This document shows, one piece after another, positions 17,139 through 25,795 of a stretch of 64,000 nt of DNA. The notes beneath the pieces were generated by a model. That model had not been told where the DNA came from and ran no database searches. It was given only the letters and a program-made list of their open reading frames with translations. Source of the stretch: Lachnospiraceae bacterium (lineage in GTDB: Bacteria; Bacillota; Clostridia; Lachnospirales; Lachnospiraceae); assembly GCA_015057455.1 (NCBI GenBank), contig SVEH01000002.1:62001-126000 (forward strand), read 5' to 3'. How positions within the stretch are numbered: position 1 is the stretch's first letter; every line of letters starts with the position of its first letter. A program made the translations under genes and the position numbers.

Positions 17139-18059
17139 ATGGCAAAATTTTGTACAAAGTGTGGAAAGCCGTTAAATGAAGGAGAAGTATGTTCATGTAT
17201 GGCAGCAGCACAAGAAGATAATATAGCACAAGCAGCTATGGGAGAAGGACAAGCAAATCAAGCACCACAACCAACAGAAACAATGGGACAGGTAAACCAA
17301 GTATCACAAACTGTTGAACAGGTTAATCAACCAGTTCAGTCAACAACTGCTAATGAAGCTTTAGAAGCAACAAAAGATGCAATGTCTAATGCATTTGCTG
17401 TTGTAAAAGAAGTTTTAGTAAATCCAGTAAGTGGTACAGTAAAGTTAGCAAAATCTAATGCATGGATTTCATCAGTTATTTTAATTGTAATACAAGGTCT
17501 TATAACTGGATTATTTACTTATAGACAAATGTTATCATTAATAACAAAATCATTTGGAACTGTATCAAAGGCAGTAGTTTCAAAGATAGATTTTAAACCA
17601 GTAGAGACAGTTTTATTTGTAATGGTATTATCAATTGTATTATCTGCAATATATGCAGGAATTTTATTCCTTGTAGCAAAGATATTTAAGGGACAAGGAA
17701 CATTTATTACTTGTTTGAATATAATTGGTGGAAGAACAGTTATTACAATAGTTGTAGGATTGCTAAGCTTTGTATTAACATTTGTAGAGCCAACTGTTGC
17801 ATTGATATTTGGTGTTATTATATCTTCAGCTATTTCAATGGTAGTTATAGTAATGGCTGCAAGAGAGATAATGAATATAGAAATTAACAAATATGTATAT
17901 GCTATAATGACATATGTAGCAGTAGCAATAATCATTTATTTAGTAGTAGTTGCTAAAATAGGAGTACCTAATTTCCCAGTAATTAAAGCGTTAGGTGAAC
18001 AAATTGGATCACTTACATCAATGTTAGGTGGTATGTCAAGTTTAGCAGGATTATTCTAG
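17139..18059 (+). CDS. zinc-ribbon multi-pass membrane protein (Yip1-like)
   Basis: A 306-residue protein with an N-terminal zinc ribbon (CTKCGKPLNEGEVCSC) and a Q/N-rich linker (about residues 25-75). About five transmembrane helices follow (about 105-285). Bacterial proteins with zinc ribbon plus such a bundle are often placed in a Yip1-like group; I make that assignment loosely. Co-transcribed with the preceding zinc-ribbon gene, so the pair may form one membrane complex. Confidence 0.65.
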   Translation: MAKFCTKCGKPLNEGEVCSCMAAAQEDNIAQAAMGEGQANQAPQPTETMGQVNQVSQTVEQVNQPVQSTTANEALEATKDAMSNAFAVVKEVLVNPVSGTVKLAKSNAWISSVILIVIQGLITGLFTYRQMLSLITKSFGTVSKAVVSKIDFKPVETVLFVMVLSIVLSAIYAGILFLVAKIFKGQGTFITCLNIIGGRTVITIVVGLLSFVLTFVEPTVALIFGVIISSAISMVVIVMAAREIMNIEINKYVYAIMTYVAVAIIIYLVVVAKIGVPNFPVIKALGEQIGSLTSMLGGMSSLAGLF

Positions 18060-18096
18060 GTGTTTATTTAGAATAGTTTATATGTAAGAATATTAT

Positions 18097-18141
18097 AAAC
18101 CAGTAACGAGTTGTTCTTAGTAAACAATTAGTTACTGGTTT
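18097..18141 (+). terminator. terminator after the zinc-ribbon pair
   Basis: AAACCAGTAAC pairs with GTTACTGGTTT, extended inside by GTTGTT/AACAA pairing; T-rich tail. Confidence 0.8.
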
Positions 18142-18216
18142 ATTTATTTAGGACTTATTTTTTTGATGCGCCAAAGAGGTGGAAGAGACACTTGGGTCGT
18201 ATACTAGAATTCTTAC

Positions 18217-18244
18217 TAAATAATAATTAATAATAGTTCGATAA
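18217..18244 (+). promoter_or_regulatory. candidate sigmaD promoter for the diguanylate cyclase
   Basis: TAAA (18217-18220), 16 bases, TTCGATAA (18237-18244), close to the sigmaD consensus TAAA-N15-GCCGATAA. Two mismatches make it weaker than the site at 59312. Confidence 0.45.
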
Positions 18245-18302
18245 TTATATATTATAGGAGGTTTTTTTCTTATTCAATTGATTGGAAGAAGGAGAGACTG
18301 AT

Positions 18303-19997
18303 ATGTCAAAGTTTTGGAAAAATGAAATTGTTTTGGCAATTATTAATTTTATAGGTTTTGGCGCAGTTATAGCAGTGATAATATTTGCATTAAAATATTC
18401 AAGGCAATCAGCAACTAATATATATGTTGAAGATATAACGGACAAGTGGAAGAACTATTATGGTAAAGAGATAGAACTTCAAAAAATATGTGATAAACAA
18501 AAAATTAAGAAGGATGAGAAGTATTATGCTTCTTATACGTTAAATAGAAAAGTTAATAGAAATTACACCTTAGTTTTTAGGGCGAGCGGATGCTTTGTAA
18601 ATGTTTATGTAGATGGTAAATTAGCTTTAACTGATGATGATGATCAAAATGATATTTTTGGGAAATCACCTGGCCATAGATGGCATATGGTTAGTATTGA
18701 CTCAGATAAAAAGGAGTGTAAAATCAGTTTAGAAGTTAAACCAGCATATAGGGATGGCAAAGGAAGCATTGATAACGTTTATGTAGGATCGCCATTAGGA
18801 GTTGTGAAACAGGTATTATGGGATAGAATGGTAGGATTTATAATTTCGGTGGTACTTGTATTACTGGGAATAATGCTATGTGCTATATATGGTTTTGTTA
18901 GAAATAAACAATATAAAGAAGATGGTATAGTAGTTGTAAGTAGAGTAATACCGCGAATTGGATGTCTAACAGTTTTAATGGGAATATACTCATCATTGGA
19001 AACTTATTTTTGGCAGTTTTGCATAGGAAAGTCACATTTCTTTCAATTGCTATCTTACATATCAGTATTTCTGATAGCAGTAATAATAGGTATTATTGCA
19101 AAAGAGTTAATTAAGGACAAAAGAGAATTTCTAGGTAACTTAATATACTGGCTAGGAATATTGTTATTTTTTGTAGCAACAGTTTTGAATTTTACAGGAG
19201 TACTTGAATATTATTATGTTATGAAAATAGTGTATATATATTGTGCATTATTAAGCATATTAATATTTATAGAAGGATACAATTACATTAAATCACAAGA
19301 TACAATAAGTAGATTATTAATGTTTGGAGTATGTTTCTTTAGTGTGACATTTGCTTGTGATTGTATAAGATTTTTATCAGGAGTTCCAGATGATATATGT
19401 GCATATACTAGAGTAGGATTTTTGGTATTTATAGTTTGTATAATTATAGAGGTGTGTGAAAAAGCAATAAAGGCAATGAAACAGGGTGCACTTGCTGAAA
19501 TATATAAGAAAATGGCAGATACGGATACTTTAACAGCATTAAATAATCGTAATGCATTATTATTTGATGAAGGTAAGTATAATGAGTTGGTAAGAAATAG
19601 TCATAAATTAGCTGTTGTAATGTTTGATGTAAATGATTTAAAATATGTAAATGATACATTTGGACATGACAAAGGTGATTTGTTAATAAAAACAGCAGCA
19701 AAGCTTATTAATGATTCATTTGGAGATATTGGTAAATGTTATAGAACTGGTGGAGATGAATTTATATCAGTGCTAGTATGTGATAATGTTGAAGAACAGT
19801 ATGAATTAGCAATGAAGAATTTTCTTAAGAGTATTAAGAAATATAACAAGGAAAATAAAGATAACAAATATGAGTTAGAAATTGCTTATGGAGTGTCTAT
19901 GTCAGATGAAGAGGATATAGGAAATATGTGGCATAAGGCAGATGAATTAATGTATAAAAAGAAAAAGGAAATGAAGGCAGTTGTAAAGAAAGCTTAG
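18303..19997 (+). CDS. membrane-bound diguanylate cyclase (7TM-type sensor with GGDEF)
   Basis: A 564-residue protein: N-terminal helix (about residues 7-24), an extracytoplasmic beta-rich domain (about 40-170) resembling the DISM ligand-binding type, about seven membrane helices (180-385) and a C-terminal GGDEF domain (about 400-564). TDTLTALNNRNAL, MFDVNDLKYVNDTFGHD and an intact RTGGDEF (about 484) predict c-di-GMP synthesis. No RxxD inhibitory site is seen at the usual place before GGDEF. The start at 18303 follows AAGGAGAG. A sigmaD-like promoter upstream would link it to motility. Confidence 0.88.
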   Translation: MSKFWKNEIVLAIINFIGFGAVIAVIIFALKYSRQSATNIYVEDITDKWKNYYGKEIELQKICDKQKIKKDEKYYASYTLNRKVNRNYTLVFRASGCFVNVYVDGKLALTDDDDQNDIFGKSPGHRWHMVSIDSDKKECKISLEVKPAYRDGKGSIDNVYVGSPLGVVKQVLWDRMVGFIISVVLVLLGIMLCAIYGFVRNKQYKEDGIVVVSRVIPRIGCLTVLMGIYSSLETYFWQFCIGKSHFFQLLSYISVFLIAVIIGIIAKELIKDKREFLGNLIYWLGILLFFVATVLNFTGVLEYYYVMKIVYIYCALLSILIFIEGYNYIKSQDTISRLLMFGVCFFSVTFACDCIRFLSGVPDDICAYTRVGFLVFIVCIIIEVCEKAIKAMKQGALAEIYKKMADTDTLTALNNRNALLFDEGKYNELVRNSHKLAVVMFDVNDLKYVNDTFGHDKGDLLIKTAAKLINDSFGDIGKCYRTGGDEFISVLVCDNVEEQYELAMKNFLKSIKKYNKENKDNKYELEIAYGVSMSDEEDIGNMWHKADELMYKKKKEMKAVVKKA

Positions 19998-20032
19998 GCT
20001 CTGCGATGTCTATAGATATCTATTCTAGGTAC

Positions 20033-20238
20033 GAATTGCGACAAATATATTATATTTTTCTCACCACTTGCGTTCCGTTGCAAAGCGTAACGGACACTAG
20101 ACTCATTCTTTACAGATAAAGTATATAATCCCCAATATTATAAAGGATAATATTGGGGATTATATATTTACCTGATTGAATTCGTCAAGTGCCGACGGTT
20201 TGCAAACCCCGAAAAATATAATATATTTGTCGCAATTC
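20033..20238. repeat. structured interspersed repeat, copy B
   Basis: A 206-bp element with perfect 28-bp terminal inverted repeats (20033-20060 and 20211-20238). The inner stem is TTGCAAA (20078) with TTTGCAA (20199). A long central hairpin has arms TATAATCCCCAATATTA and complement, near 20124-20165. It shares the interior blocks CTTGCGTTCCG, GTAACGG and GCCGACGGTTTGC with copies A and C, but its outer arms differ in sequence. Confidence 0.85.
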
Positions 20239-20361
20239 TTAGTTTACAATGTAATGTTGATTCTCTTGATTGTAAGAATTATGGAGTGGAGTAAGAAAAG
20301 TGATTAAGTTGAAGATAGCAATTCAGGAAAGTTATTATATTAGAGAAGGACGAGAAAAAGT

Positions 20362-20390
20362 TTGAACATTGAAACACTTTGTGTTATAAT
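20362..20390 (+). promoter_or_regulatory. sigmaA promoter for the cdaA operon
   Basis: TTGAAC (20362-20367), 17 bases, TATAAT (20385-20390). It precedes a run of five closely spaced genes to 25630. Confidence 0.8.
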
Positions 20391-20430
20391 GACGTTTGTT
20401 AGTATGGGGGAATATGTATAGGAGGAACTT

Positions 20431-20829
20431 ATGATAAATAATGAGAAGGTCAGATTGATGGCTAAGCTGGCTATATATGAGAAGAATAACGAAGAAGATA
20501 TAAAGTTAAGCAAGTATTATAAAGTAGACTATGTTAAGCATAATATCTTAAAAACCATAATAAGTGTAACAATTGCCTATGCATGTATTTTGGGATTGAT
20601 TGTTTTTTATAATATGGAATATTTTTTAGCAGAAGCGTTTAATCTAGATTATACAATAATAGGCGTTCAGATTGTTGTAACATATTTAATGACAGTTATT
20701 GTGTTTTCATTATTAAGTTTTTTGATTTATGGAGACAAAATAAAGAATTCAAGAGAACGTTTAGTAAAATATAATTCAAATTTGAAGAAATTATCGAATA
20801 TGTACGATGACGAAAAAAATGGAATGTAG
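20431..20829 (+). CDS. two-helix membrane protein, first gene of the cdaA operon
   Basis: A 132-residue protein with a charged N-terminal helix, two transmembrane segments (about residues 46-64 and 78-100) and a charged C-terminal helix. No family recognised. It lies 12 bases before the next membrane-protein gene, and both precede cdaA, so it may be an accessory to c-di-AMP synthesis or only share its transcript. A good AGGAGG precedes the ATG. Confidence 0.65.
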   Translation: MINNEKVRLMAKLAIYEKNNEEDIKLSKYYKVDYVKHNILKTIISVTIAYACILGLIVFYNMEYFLAEAFNLDYTIIGVQIVVTYLMTVIVFSLLSFLIYGDKIKNSRERLVKYNSNLKKLSNMYDDEKNGM

Positions 20830-20841
20830 TAGGAGGCAACA

Positions 20842-21984
20842 ATGTTTTACTTATTAGAGCTAAGAGAAAGGATAAAGAAGTTTTATCAGGAGAAGGAAAG
20901 CATTGCAATAGCAACATCTAAGTTTGTAATTGCATTTGTGATATTTTTTATAACAACAAAAGCACTTAATTATAATGAATTATTGGCTAATCCGCTGATT
21001 TTATTAATATTATCATTAATAGGAGCAATTGTGCCTACTGTAATATTAACATTTATGGCTATGGCAGTAGCTTGCTATGAAGTTTTTTGCTTTTCACCAG
21101 TGTTAGGTGCAGTAATATTAGCGGTATTATGTATATTATATTGTTTATTTATAAGATTTGCACCAAAATACGGGATTGCAATTGTAGCTGTACCAATAGC
21201 ATTTGCAGTAAAGATGCCATGTTTAGTGCCTATAGTTTTAGGTATTATTGCAACACCAATAACAGCAATAGCAGTAATATGTGGTACAATTACGTATTAT
21301 TTACTTCAATCAGTAAGAGAGGTAGAATTAATTATTGGTGCAACAACAGGTGAAGCAGGACAAGTATATTCATATTTGGTTGCTCAGATAAAGGAGAATT
21401 CATCACTTATCTTTTCAGTAATTGTCTTTTCATTTATAACAATTATGGTATATGTTATAAGAACTAGAGAAATTGATTATGCTCCAGAGATGGCAATCGT
21501 AACAGGGGGTATAGTTAATTTATTAGCATTTTTAATAGCAGATTTAACAAATGCAGTTGAGTTGCCTATGTCTATATTACAATTAATATTGGGAACAGTA
21601 GGGGCTTGTGTATTAGCATTTATCATTCAATATTTCAAATGTGCATTAGACTATTCAGCTGTTGAGCGTGTACAATTTGAAGATGATGATTATTTCTACT
21701 ATGTAAAGGCTGTGCCAAAGATGAAGGTTGCAACACAACAGAATGACATTAAGAAGATTCAAGTTCAGAAACCAGTGTCTCAAAAGAATGATGATGACTT
21801 TAATGTTAGCAATATATTCCAAGACAAGAATTGGGATGAACCCGAGATAACAGATAGTGATTTTTCAGTGGTTGCTGATAAGATGGAATCAGCCGATATA
21901 GATGTAGATAAAGAGTTTGAGGAGAAAATAGAAAAAGACTTAGAGAAGAATCTTGAAAGAGATATTGAAAAGTTTGAAAAATAA
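20842..21984 (+). CDS. multi-pass membrane protein with acidic tail, cdaA operon
   Basis: A 380-residue protein with roughly nine hydrophobic segments between residues 25 and 270. A long cytoplasmic tail follows (about 280-380), very rich in D, E and K and ending in heptad-like KDLEKNLERDIEKFEK. I do not recognise the family. It ends 21 bases before cdaA, a position that suggests a membrane partner for the cyclase. Confidence 0.65.
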   Translation: MFYLLELRERIKKFYQEKESIAIATSKFVIAFVIFFITTKALNYNELLANPLILLILSLIGAIVPTVILTFMAMAVACYEVFCFSPVLGAVILAVLCILYCLFIRFAPKYGIAIVAVPIAFAVKMPCLVPIVLGIIATPITAIAVICGTITYYLLQSVREVELIIGATTGEAGQVYSYLVAQIKENSSLIFSVIVFSFITIMVYVIRTREIDYAPEMAIVTGGIVNLLAFLIADLTNAVELPMSILQLILGTVGACVLAFIIQYFKCALDYSAVERVQFEDDDYFYYVKAVPKMKVATQQNDIKKIQVQKPVSQKNDDDFNVSNIFQDKNWDEPEITDSDFSVVADKMESADIDVDKEFEEKIEKDLEKNLERDIEKFEK

Positions 21985-22005
21985 AATAATAGTTAGGGCG
22001 ATGAT

Positions 22006-22884
22006 ATGGATATAATTAGAGGCTATATATCAGAAATGACTAGTCGATTTGTTATACCAAGGATAAACTTTACAGATGCAATAGAAATTTTAGCACTAGC
22101 ATTTGCGATATATTATATAGCAAAATGGATAAGAAACACGAGAGCGTGGATGTTGCTTAAGGGAATATTGGTTATTTTAGTACTAATATTAATAGCAGCA
22201 ATATTGCAACTTAATGTAATACTATGGATTTTTGGTAAGGCGCTAGGTGCAGGAATAACATTATTATTAATTGTGTTCCAACCAGAATTGAGAGTTGCCT
22301 TAGAACAATTAGGACAGAAGAAGATAGTTAATAGTTTTTCACTATTTGATGATGGCAAGGTGAAAAATGATCGTTTTACAAATAATACAATTGAACATAT
22401 AATAACAGCTACTTATGATTTGGCAAGAACTAAGACGGGAGCACTTATTGTTGTTGAAAAGGACGTAGTATTAGGTGAGTGTGAAAGAACAGGAATAGCT
22501 CTTGATTCTAAGATTAGTAGTCAGTTATTAGTGAATATTTTTGAACATAACACTCCATTGCATGATGGAGCTGTTTTGGTGCGTGGAGATAGATTAGTTG
22601 CAGCAACATGTTATTTGCCACTTTCAGATAACCAGAACCTAAGTAAGGAATTGGGTACTAGACATAGGGCAGGTGTTGGTGTTAGTGAGATTTCTGACAG
22701 TTTGACAATAATTGTTTCAGAGGAGACAGGAAAAGTTTCTATAGCGAAAGGTGGCAAAATAACTCGTAATATTACAGTTGAAAATTTAAGAAAAAGATTA
22801 AGAAATATGCAAAATAACACAGCAGAGATAAAGAGAGTAAAGAGTTTGAAAGGATGGCATAGAAATGAAAGAAAAAATGACTAA
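22006..22884 (+). CDS. cdaA: CdaA diadenylate cyclase
   Basis: A 292-residue membrane cyclase: three N-terminal helices (about residues 25-95), then the DisA_N catalytic domain with both signature motifs, LHDGAVLVRGDRL (about 185-197) and GTRHRAGVG (about 216-224). It joins two ATP into c-di-AMP, which controls potassium and osmolyte transport and cell-wall balance. The next gene, encoding its regulator CdaR, overlaps it by 20 bases. Confidence 0.95.
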   Translation: MDIIRGYISEMTSRFVIPRINFTDAIEILALAFAIYYIAKWIRNTRAWMLLKGILVILVLILIAAILQLNVILWIFGKALGAGITLLLIVFQPELRVALEQLGQKKIVNSFSLFDDGKVKNDRFTNNTIEHIITATYDLARTKTGALIVVEKDVVLGECERTGIALDSKISSQLLVNIFEHNTPLHDGAVLVRGDRLVAATCYLPLSDNQNLSKELGTRHRAGVGVSEISDSLTIIVSEETGKVSIAKGGKITRNITVENLRKRLRNMQNNTAEIKRVKSLKGWHRNERKND

Positions 22885-24205
22885 TAATTTATCTTTAAAA
22901 CTATTATCTCTATTTATAGCATTAGTTGTGTGGGTGGTAATAGTTAACGTAGAGGATCCAACAGTTTCTAAGACAATAAAGGGAATTAATGTTGAAGTAA
23001 TTAATGAGAATGCAATATCTGAAGCAGGTAAGTGTTATGTATTAGATTCAGATGGGCAAGTTGATATTAGAGTAAGAGCACCTAAAAGTGTTGCAGATAT
23101 GCTAAAAGCTTCAGATTTTACAGCTATAGCAGATTTGTCAAAGTATTCTATAACTAATACTGTACCGGTAGAAGTGTCATTTTCTAGTAACCGTAATTTT
23201 TCAAAAGATCCAGAAATTGTATACGGAGACAAGAATAATATTAATATAATTCTTGATGATTATGTAACTAGAGAATTTGATGTGTCGCTAGGTATTAAAG
23301 GTAATACAACAGATGGTTATTATGTTAGTAAAGAACAGATTGTTATGGATACAAGCAAAGTTAAAGTTTCTGGTCCAGAAACAACTCTTAATAATATAAG
23401 TAGAGTTGCTATTACTGTGGATGTATCTGATGTAAAAGAAGAGACATCTATGATTGCCAAAATAAGAGTATTAGATAATAATGCTAAAGAAATTGTTTCT
23501 GATAGAGTGACATATAATAGAGATTCAATTAATGTAACTATTAAGCCATTAATTAAGAAAGAGATACCTATTAAGATTGTAACTGAAGGAAAACCAAGAA
23601 AAGAATACAGTGTTAATAATTCAAAGTGTAATATCAATAGCATAATTATTGTAGGAGATAAAGAAAGTGTTGATTCAATGAAGGTAATTGAGTTAAAAGT
23701 TGATATTACAGATAAGAAAAAAGCATTAAAGAAGGAATTTGATTTATCACAATATATTTCAAGTAATGTTATTATGATTTCAAAAGAAACTAATGCAATT
23801 GTTGAAATTGATTTCAAGAAGATGATAAAAAGGGAAATTTCATTTAAGGCAAATGATATTGAATTTAGAAATATAAAAACAGGATTCCTAAATAAATTTG
23901 ATAGTGATAGAATATTAACAGTTCAATTAAAAGGATTAGAGCAATATATAGAGAATATTTCAATAGAAGAATTAAAACCATATATTGATTTGAAATCTTT
24001 AAAAACTGGAAAACACAAAATGAAAGTAATGTTTGAAAATACAAATAATATTACAGTAACAAAGAATGCTTATCTAGAAATAGATATTGAAGATAGTAAA
24101 AAGGTAGAGGAGGAACCAACTGTACCCGAACAGATTGAAAGTACAGAAATAGAACCAACTGCGACAGCGACTTCTTTACCTGAAGAAGAGAACATTGAAC
24201 AATAG
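22865..24205 (+). CDS. cdaR: CdaR (YbbR-domain) regulator of CdaA
   Basis: A 446-residue protein with one N-terminal membrane helix (about residues 10-28) and four tandem YbbR-type beta domains outside the membrane. The tail is low in complexity and rich in P, E and T. CdaR proteins bind CdaA and tune c-di-AMP output. The start overlaps the cdaA end in another frame, indicating coupled translation. Confidence 0.9.
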   Translation: MKEKMTNNLSLKLLSLFIALVVWVVIVNVEDPTVSKTIKGINVEVINENAISEAGKCYVLDSDGQVDIRVRAPKSVADMLKASDFTAIADLSKYSITNTVPVEVSFSSNRNFSKDPEIVYGDKNNINIILDDYVTREFDVSLGIKGNTTDGYYVSKEQIVMDTSKVKVSGPETTLNNISRVAITVDVSDVKEETSMIAKIRVLDNNAKEIVSDRVTYNRDSINVTIKPLIKKEIPIKIVTEGKPRKEYSVNNSKCNINSIIIVGDKESVDSMKVIELKVDITDKKKALKKEFDLSQYISSNVIMISKETNAIVEIDFKKMIKREISFKANDIEFRNIKTGFLNKFDSDRILTVQLKGLEQYIENISIEELKPYIDLKSLKTGKHKMKVMFENTNNITVTKNAYLEIDIEDSKKVEEEPTVPEQIESTEIEPTATATSLPEEENIEQ

Positions 24206-24229
24206 TATAATAAAAGAGAGGTAGTATTA

Positions 24230-25630
24230 ATGAAGTATGATTTAGTGATAGTGGGAGCAGGGCCAGCAGGTATATTTACAGCTTTAGAACTAGTAAAAAT
24301 TGGGTCTAATAAGAAGATACTTATGATAGAAAAAGGACGTTCTATAGAGAAAAGAAATTGTCCTAAGAATAAAACAAAAGAATGTGTAAATTGTAAGCCG
24401 TACTGTAGTATTACAACAGGATTTTCAGGAGCAGGAGCATTTTCAGATGGTAAATTATCATTAAGTTGTGAAGTTGGTGGAGATTTACCAGAGCTTATTG
24501 GAGCTAAGTATGCTCAAGAAATGATAGAATATACAGACAAAATATACCTTGAATTTGGTGCAGATACTAAAGTTGAAGGGATTAATCAGGGTGAAAAGGT
24601 TAAAAAGATAAGAAAGAATGCCATTAAGTCTGGATTGAAATTAGTTGATTGTCCAATAAGACATTTAGGAACAGAACAAGCACAAATTATATATAAGAAG
24701 ATACAGGATTTCTTAATAGAGTCAGGAGTAGAGATTCGTTTTGGATATGTATGTAAAGACTTAATTATTGAGAAGGAAGAATGTAAAGGTGTTGTTATAG
24801 CTAATGCAGCTAAAAAAGATGAAACAGAAACAATTGAGGCTGATAAAATAGTTATTGCAACAGGTAGAAAAGGTGCAGACTGGTTAAGTGATATGTGTAA
24901 CAAGTATAATGTGGATCATAAGGCTGGAACTGTTGATATAGGTGTAAGAGTAGAAGTTAGAAACGAAATAATGGAGGATGTTAATAACGTTTTATATGAA
25001 TCAAAGCTTATTGGATATCCAAAACCATTTAAGAATAAAGTAAGAACATTTTGTCAGAACCCAGGAGGGTTTGTAAGTCAAGAGAATTACGATGATGACT
25101 TAGCTGTTGTAAATGGACATTCTTATAAAAAATTAAAATCTAATAATACAAATCTAGCTATATTATGTTCACATAATTTTAGTGAACCATTTGATAAGCC
25201 AATTGAGTATGCTCAAAAGGTAGGCCAATTAGTTAACATGCTAGGAGACGGTCATATTCTTGTTCAAAGATATGGAGATATATTAGATGGTAAGAGAACA
25301 TGGCAAAAAGAATTAGATAGATCTAATGTAGTGCCATCAATGCCAGATGCTGTTGCAGGTGACATAACAGCTGCAATGCCATATAGAACCTTAATGAATA
25401 TTATTAATTTTATAGAAGCTGTAGATACTGTAGTTCCTGGATTTGCAAGTAATGAGACATTACTATATTCACCAGAAATTAAGTTTTATTCAAATAAGGT
25501 AAGTATGGATGAGCACTTTAATACAAACATTAAAGGATTACATTGTTTAGGCGATTCTAGTGGATGGACTAGAGGTCTTATGATGGCATCAGTAATGGGT
25601 GTATTAATGGGAAGAGAAATAGAGAAATAA
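24230..25630 (+). CDS. FAD-dependent oxidoreductase (COG2509-type)
   Basis: A 466-residue flavoprotein. The N-terminal dinucleotide fold is VIVGAGPAGIFTALEL, followed by a Cys-rich stretch (CPKNKTKECVNCKPYC) and TGFSGAGAFSDGKLSLS. A second FAD motif near the end is HCLGDSSGWTRGLMMA. This pattern matches the uncharacterised FAD-dependent dehydrogenase group found widely in Clostridia. It lies 24 bases after cdaR, so it is the last gene of that operon; substrate unknown. Confidence 0.82.
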   Translation: MKYDLVIVGAGPAGIFTALELVKIGSNKKILMIEKGRSIEKRNCPKNKTKECVNCKPYCSITTGFSGAGAFSDGKLSLSCEVGGDLPELIGAKYAQEMIEYTDKIYLEFGADTKVEGINQGEKVKKIRKNAIKSGLKLVDCPIRHLGTEQAQIIYKKIQDFLIESGVEIRFGYVCKDLIIEKEECKGVVIANAAKKDETETIEADKIVIATGRKGADWLSDMCNKYNVDHKAGTVDIGVRVEVRNEIMEDVNNVLYESKLIGYPKPFKNKVRTFCQNPGGFVSQENYDDDLAVVNGHSYKKLKSNNTNLAILCSHNFSEPFDKPIEYAQKVGQLVNMLGDGHILVQRYGDILDGKRTWQKELDRSNVVPSMPDAVAGDITAAMPYRTLMNIINFIEAVDTVVPGFASNETLLYSPEIKFYSNKVSMDEHFNTNIKGLHCLGDSSGWTRGLMMASVMGVLMGREIEK

Positions 25631-25795
25631 TATAATAGTAAAAGTTATAATATAAATATATTTATTATTAAAAGAATAAATATATATAAGTATAAACAAT
25701 ACGAATAGGAATGTTAAAAAGATAAGCATAAGCGGATAAATAGGGAATGGAATTAATAAATATGTATAATAGTGGTAGGAGAAGAGGTAGAAAAA

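Noticed and set aside
25631..25795. Leucine-responsive leader before leuA
   Set aside because: Short, AT-rich, no Leu-codon peptide and no convincing T-box elements.
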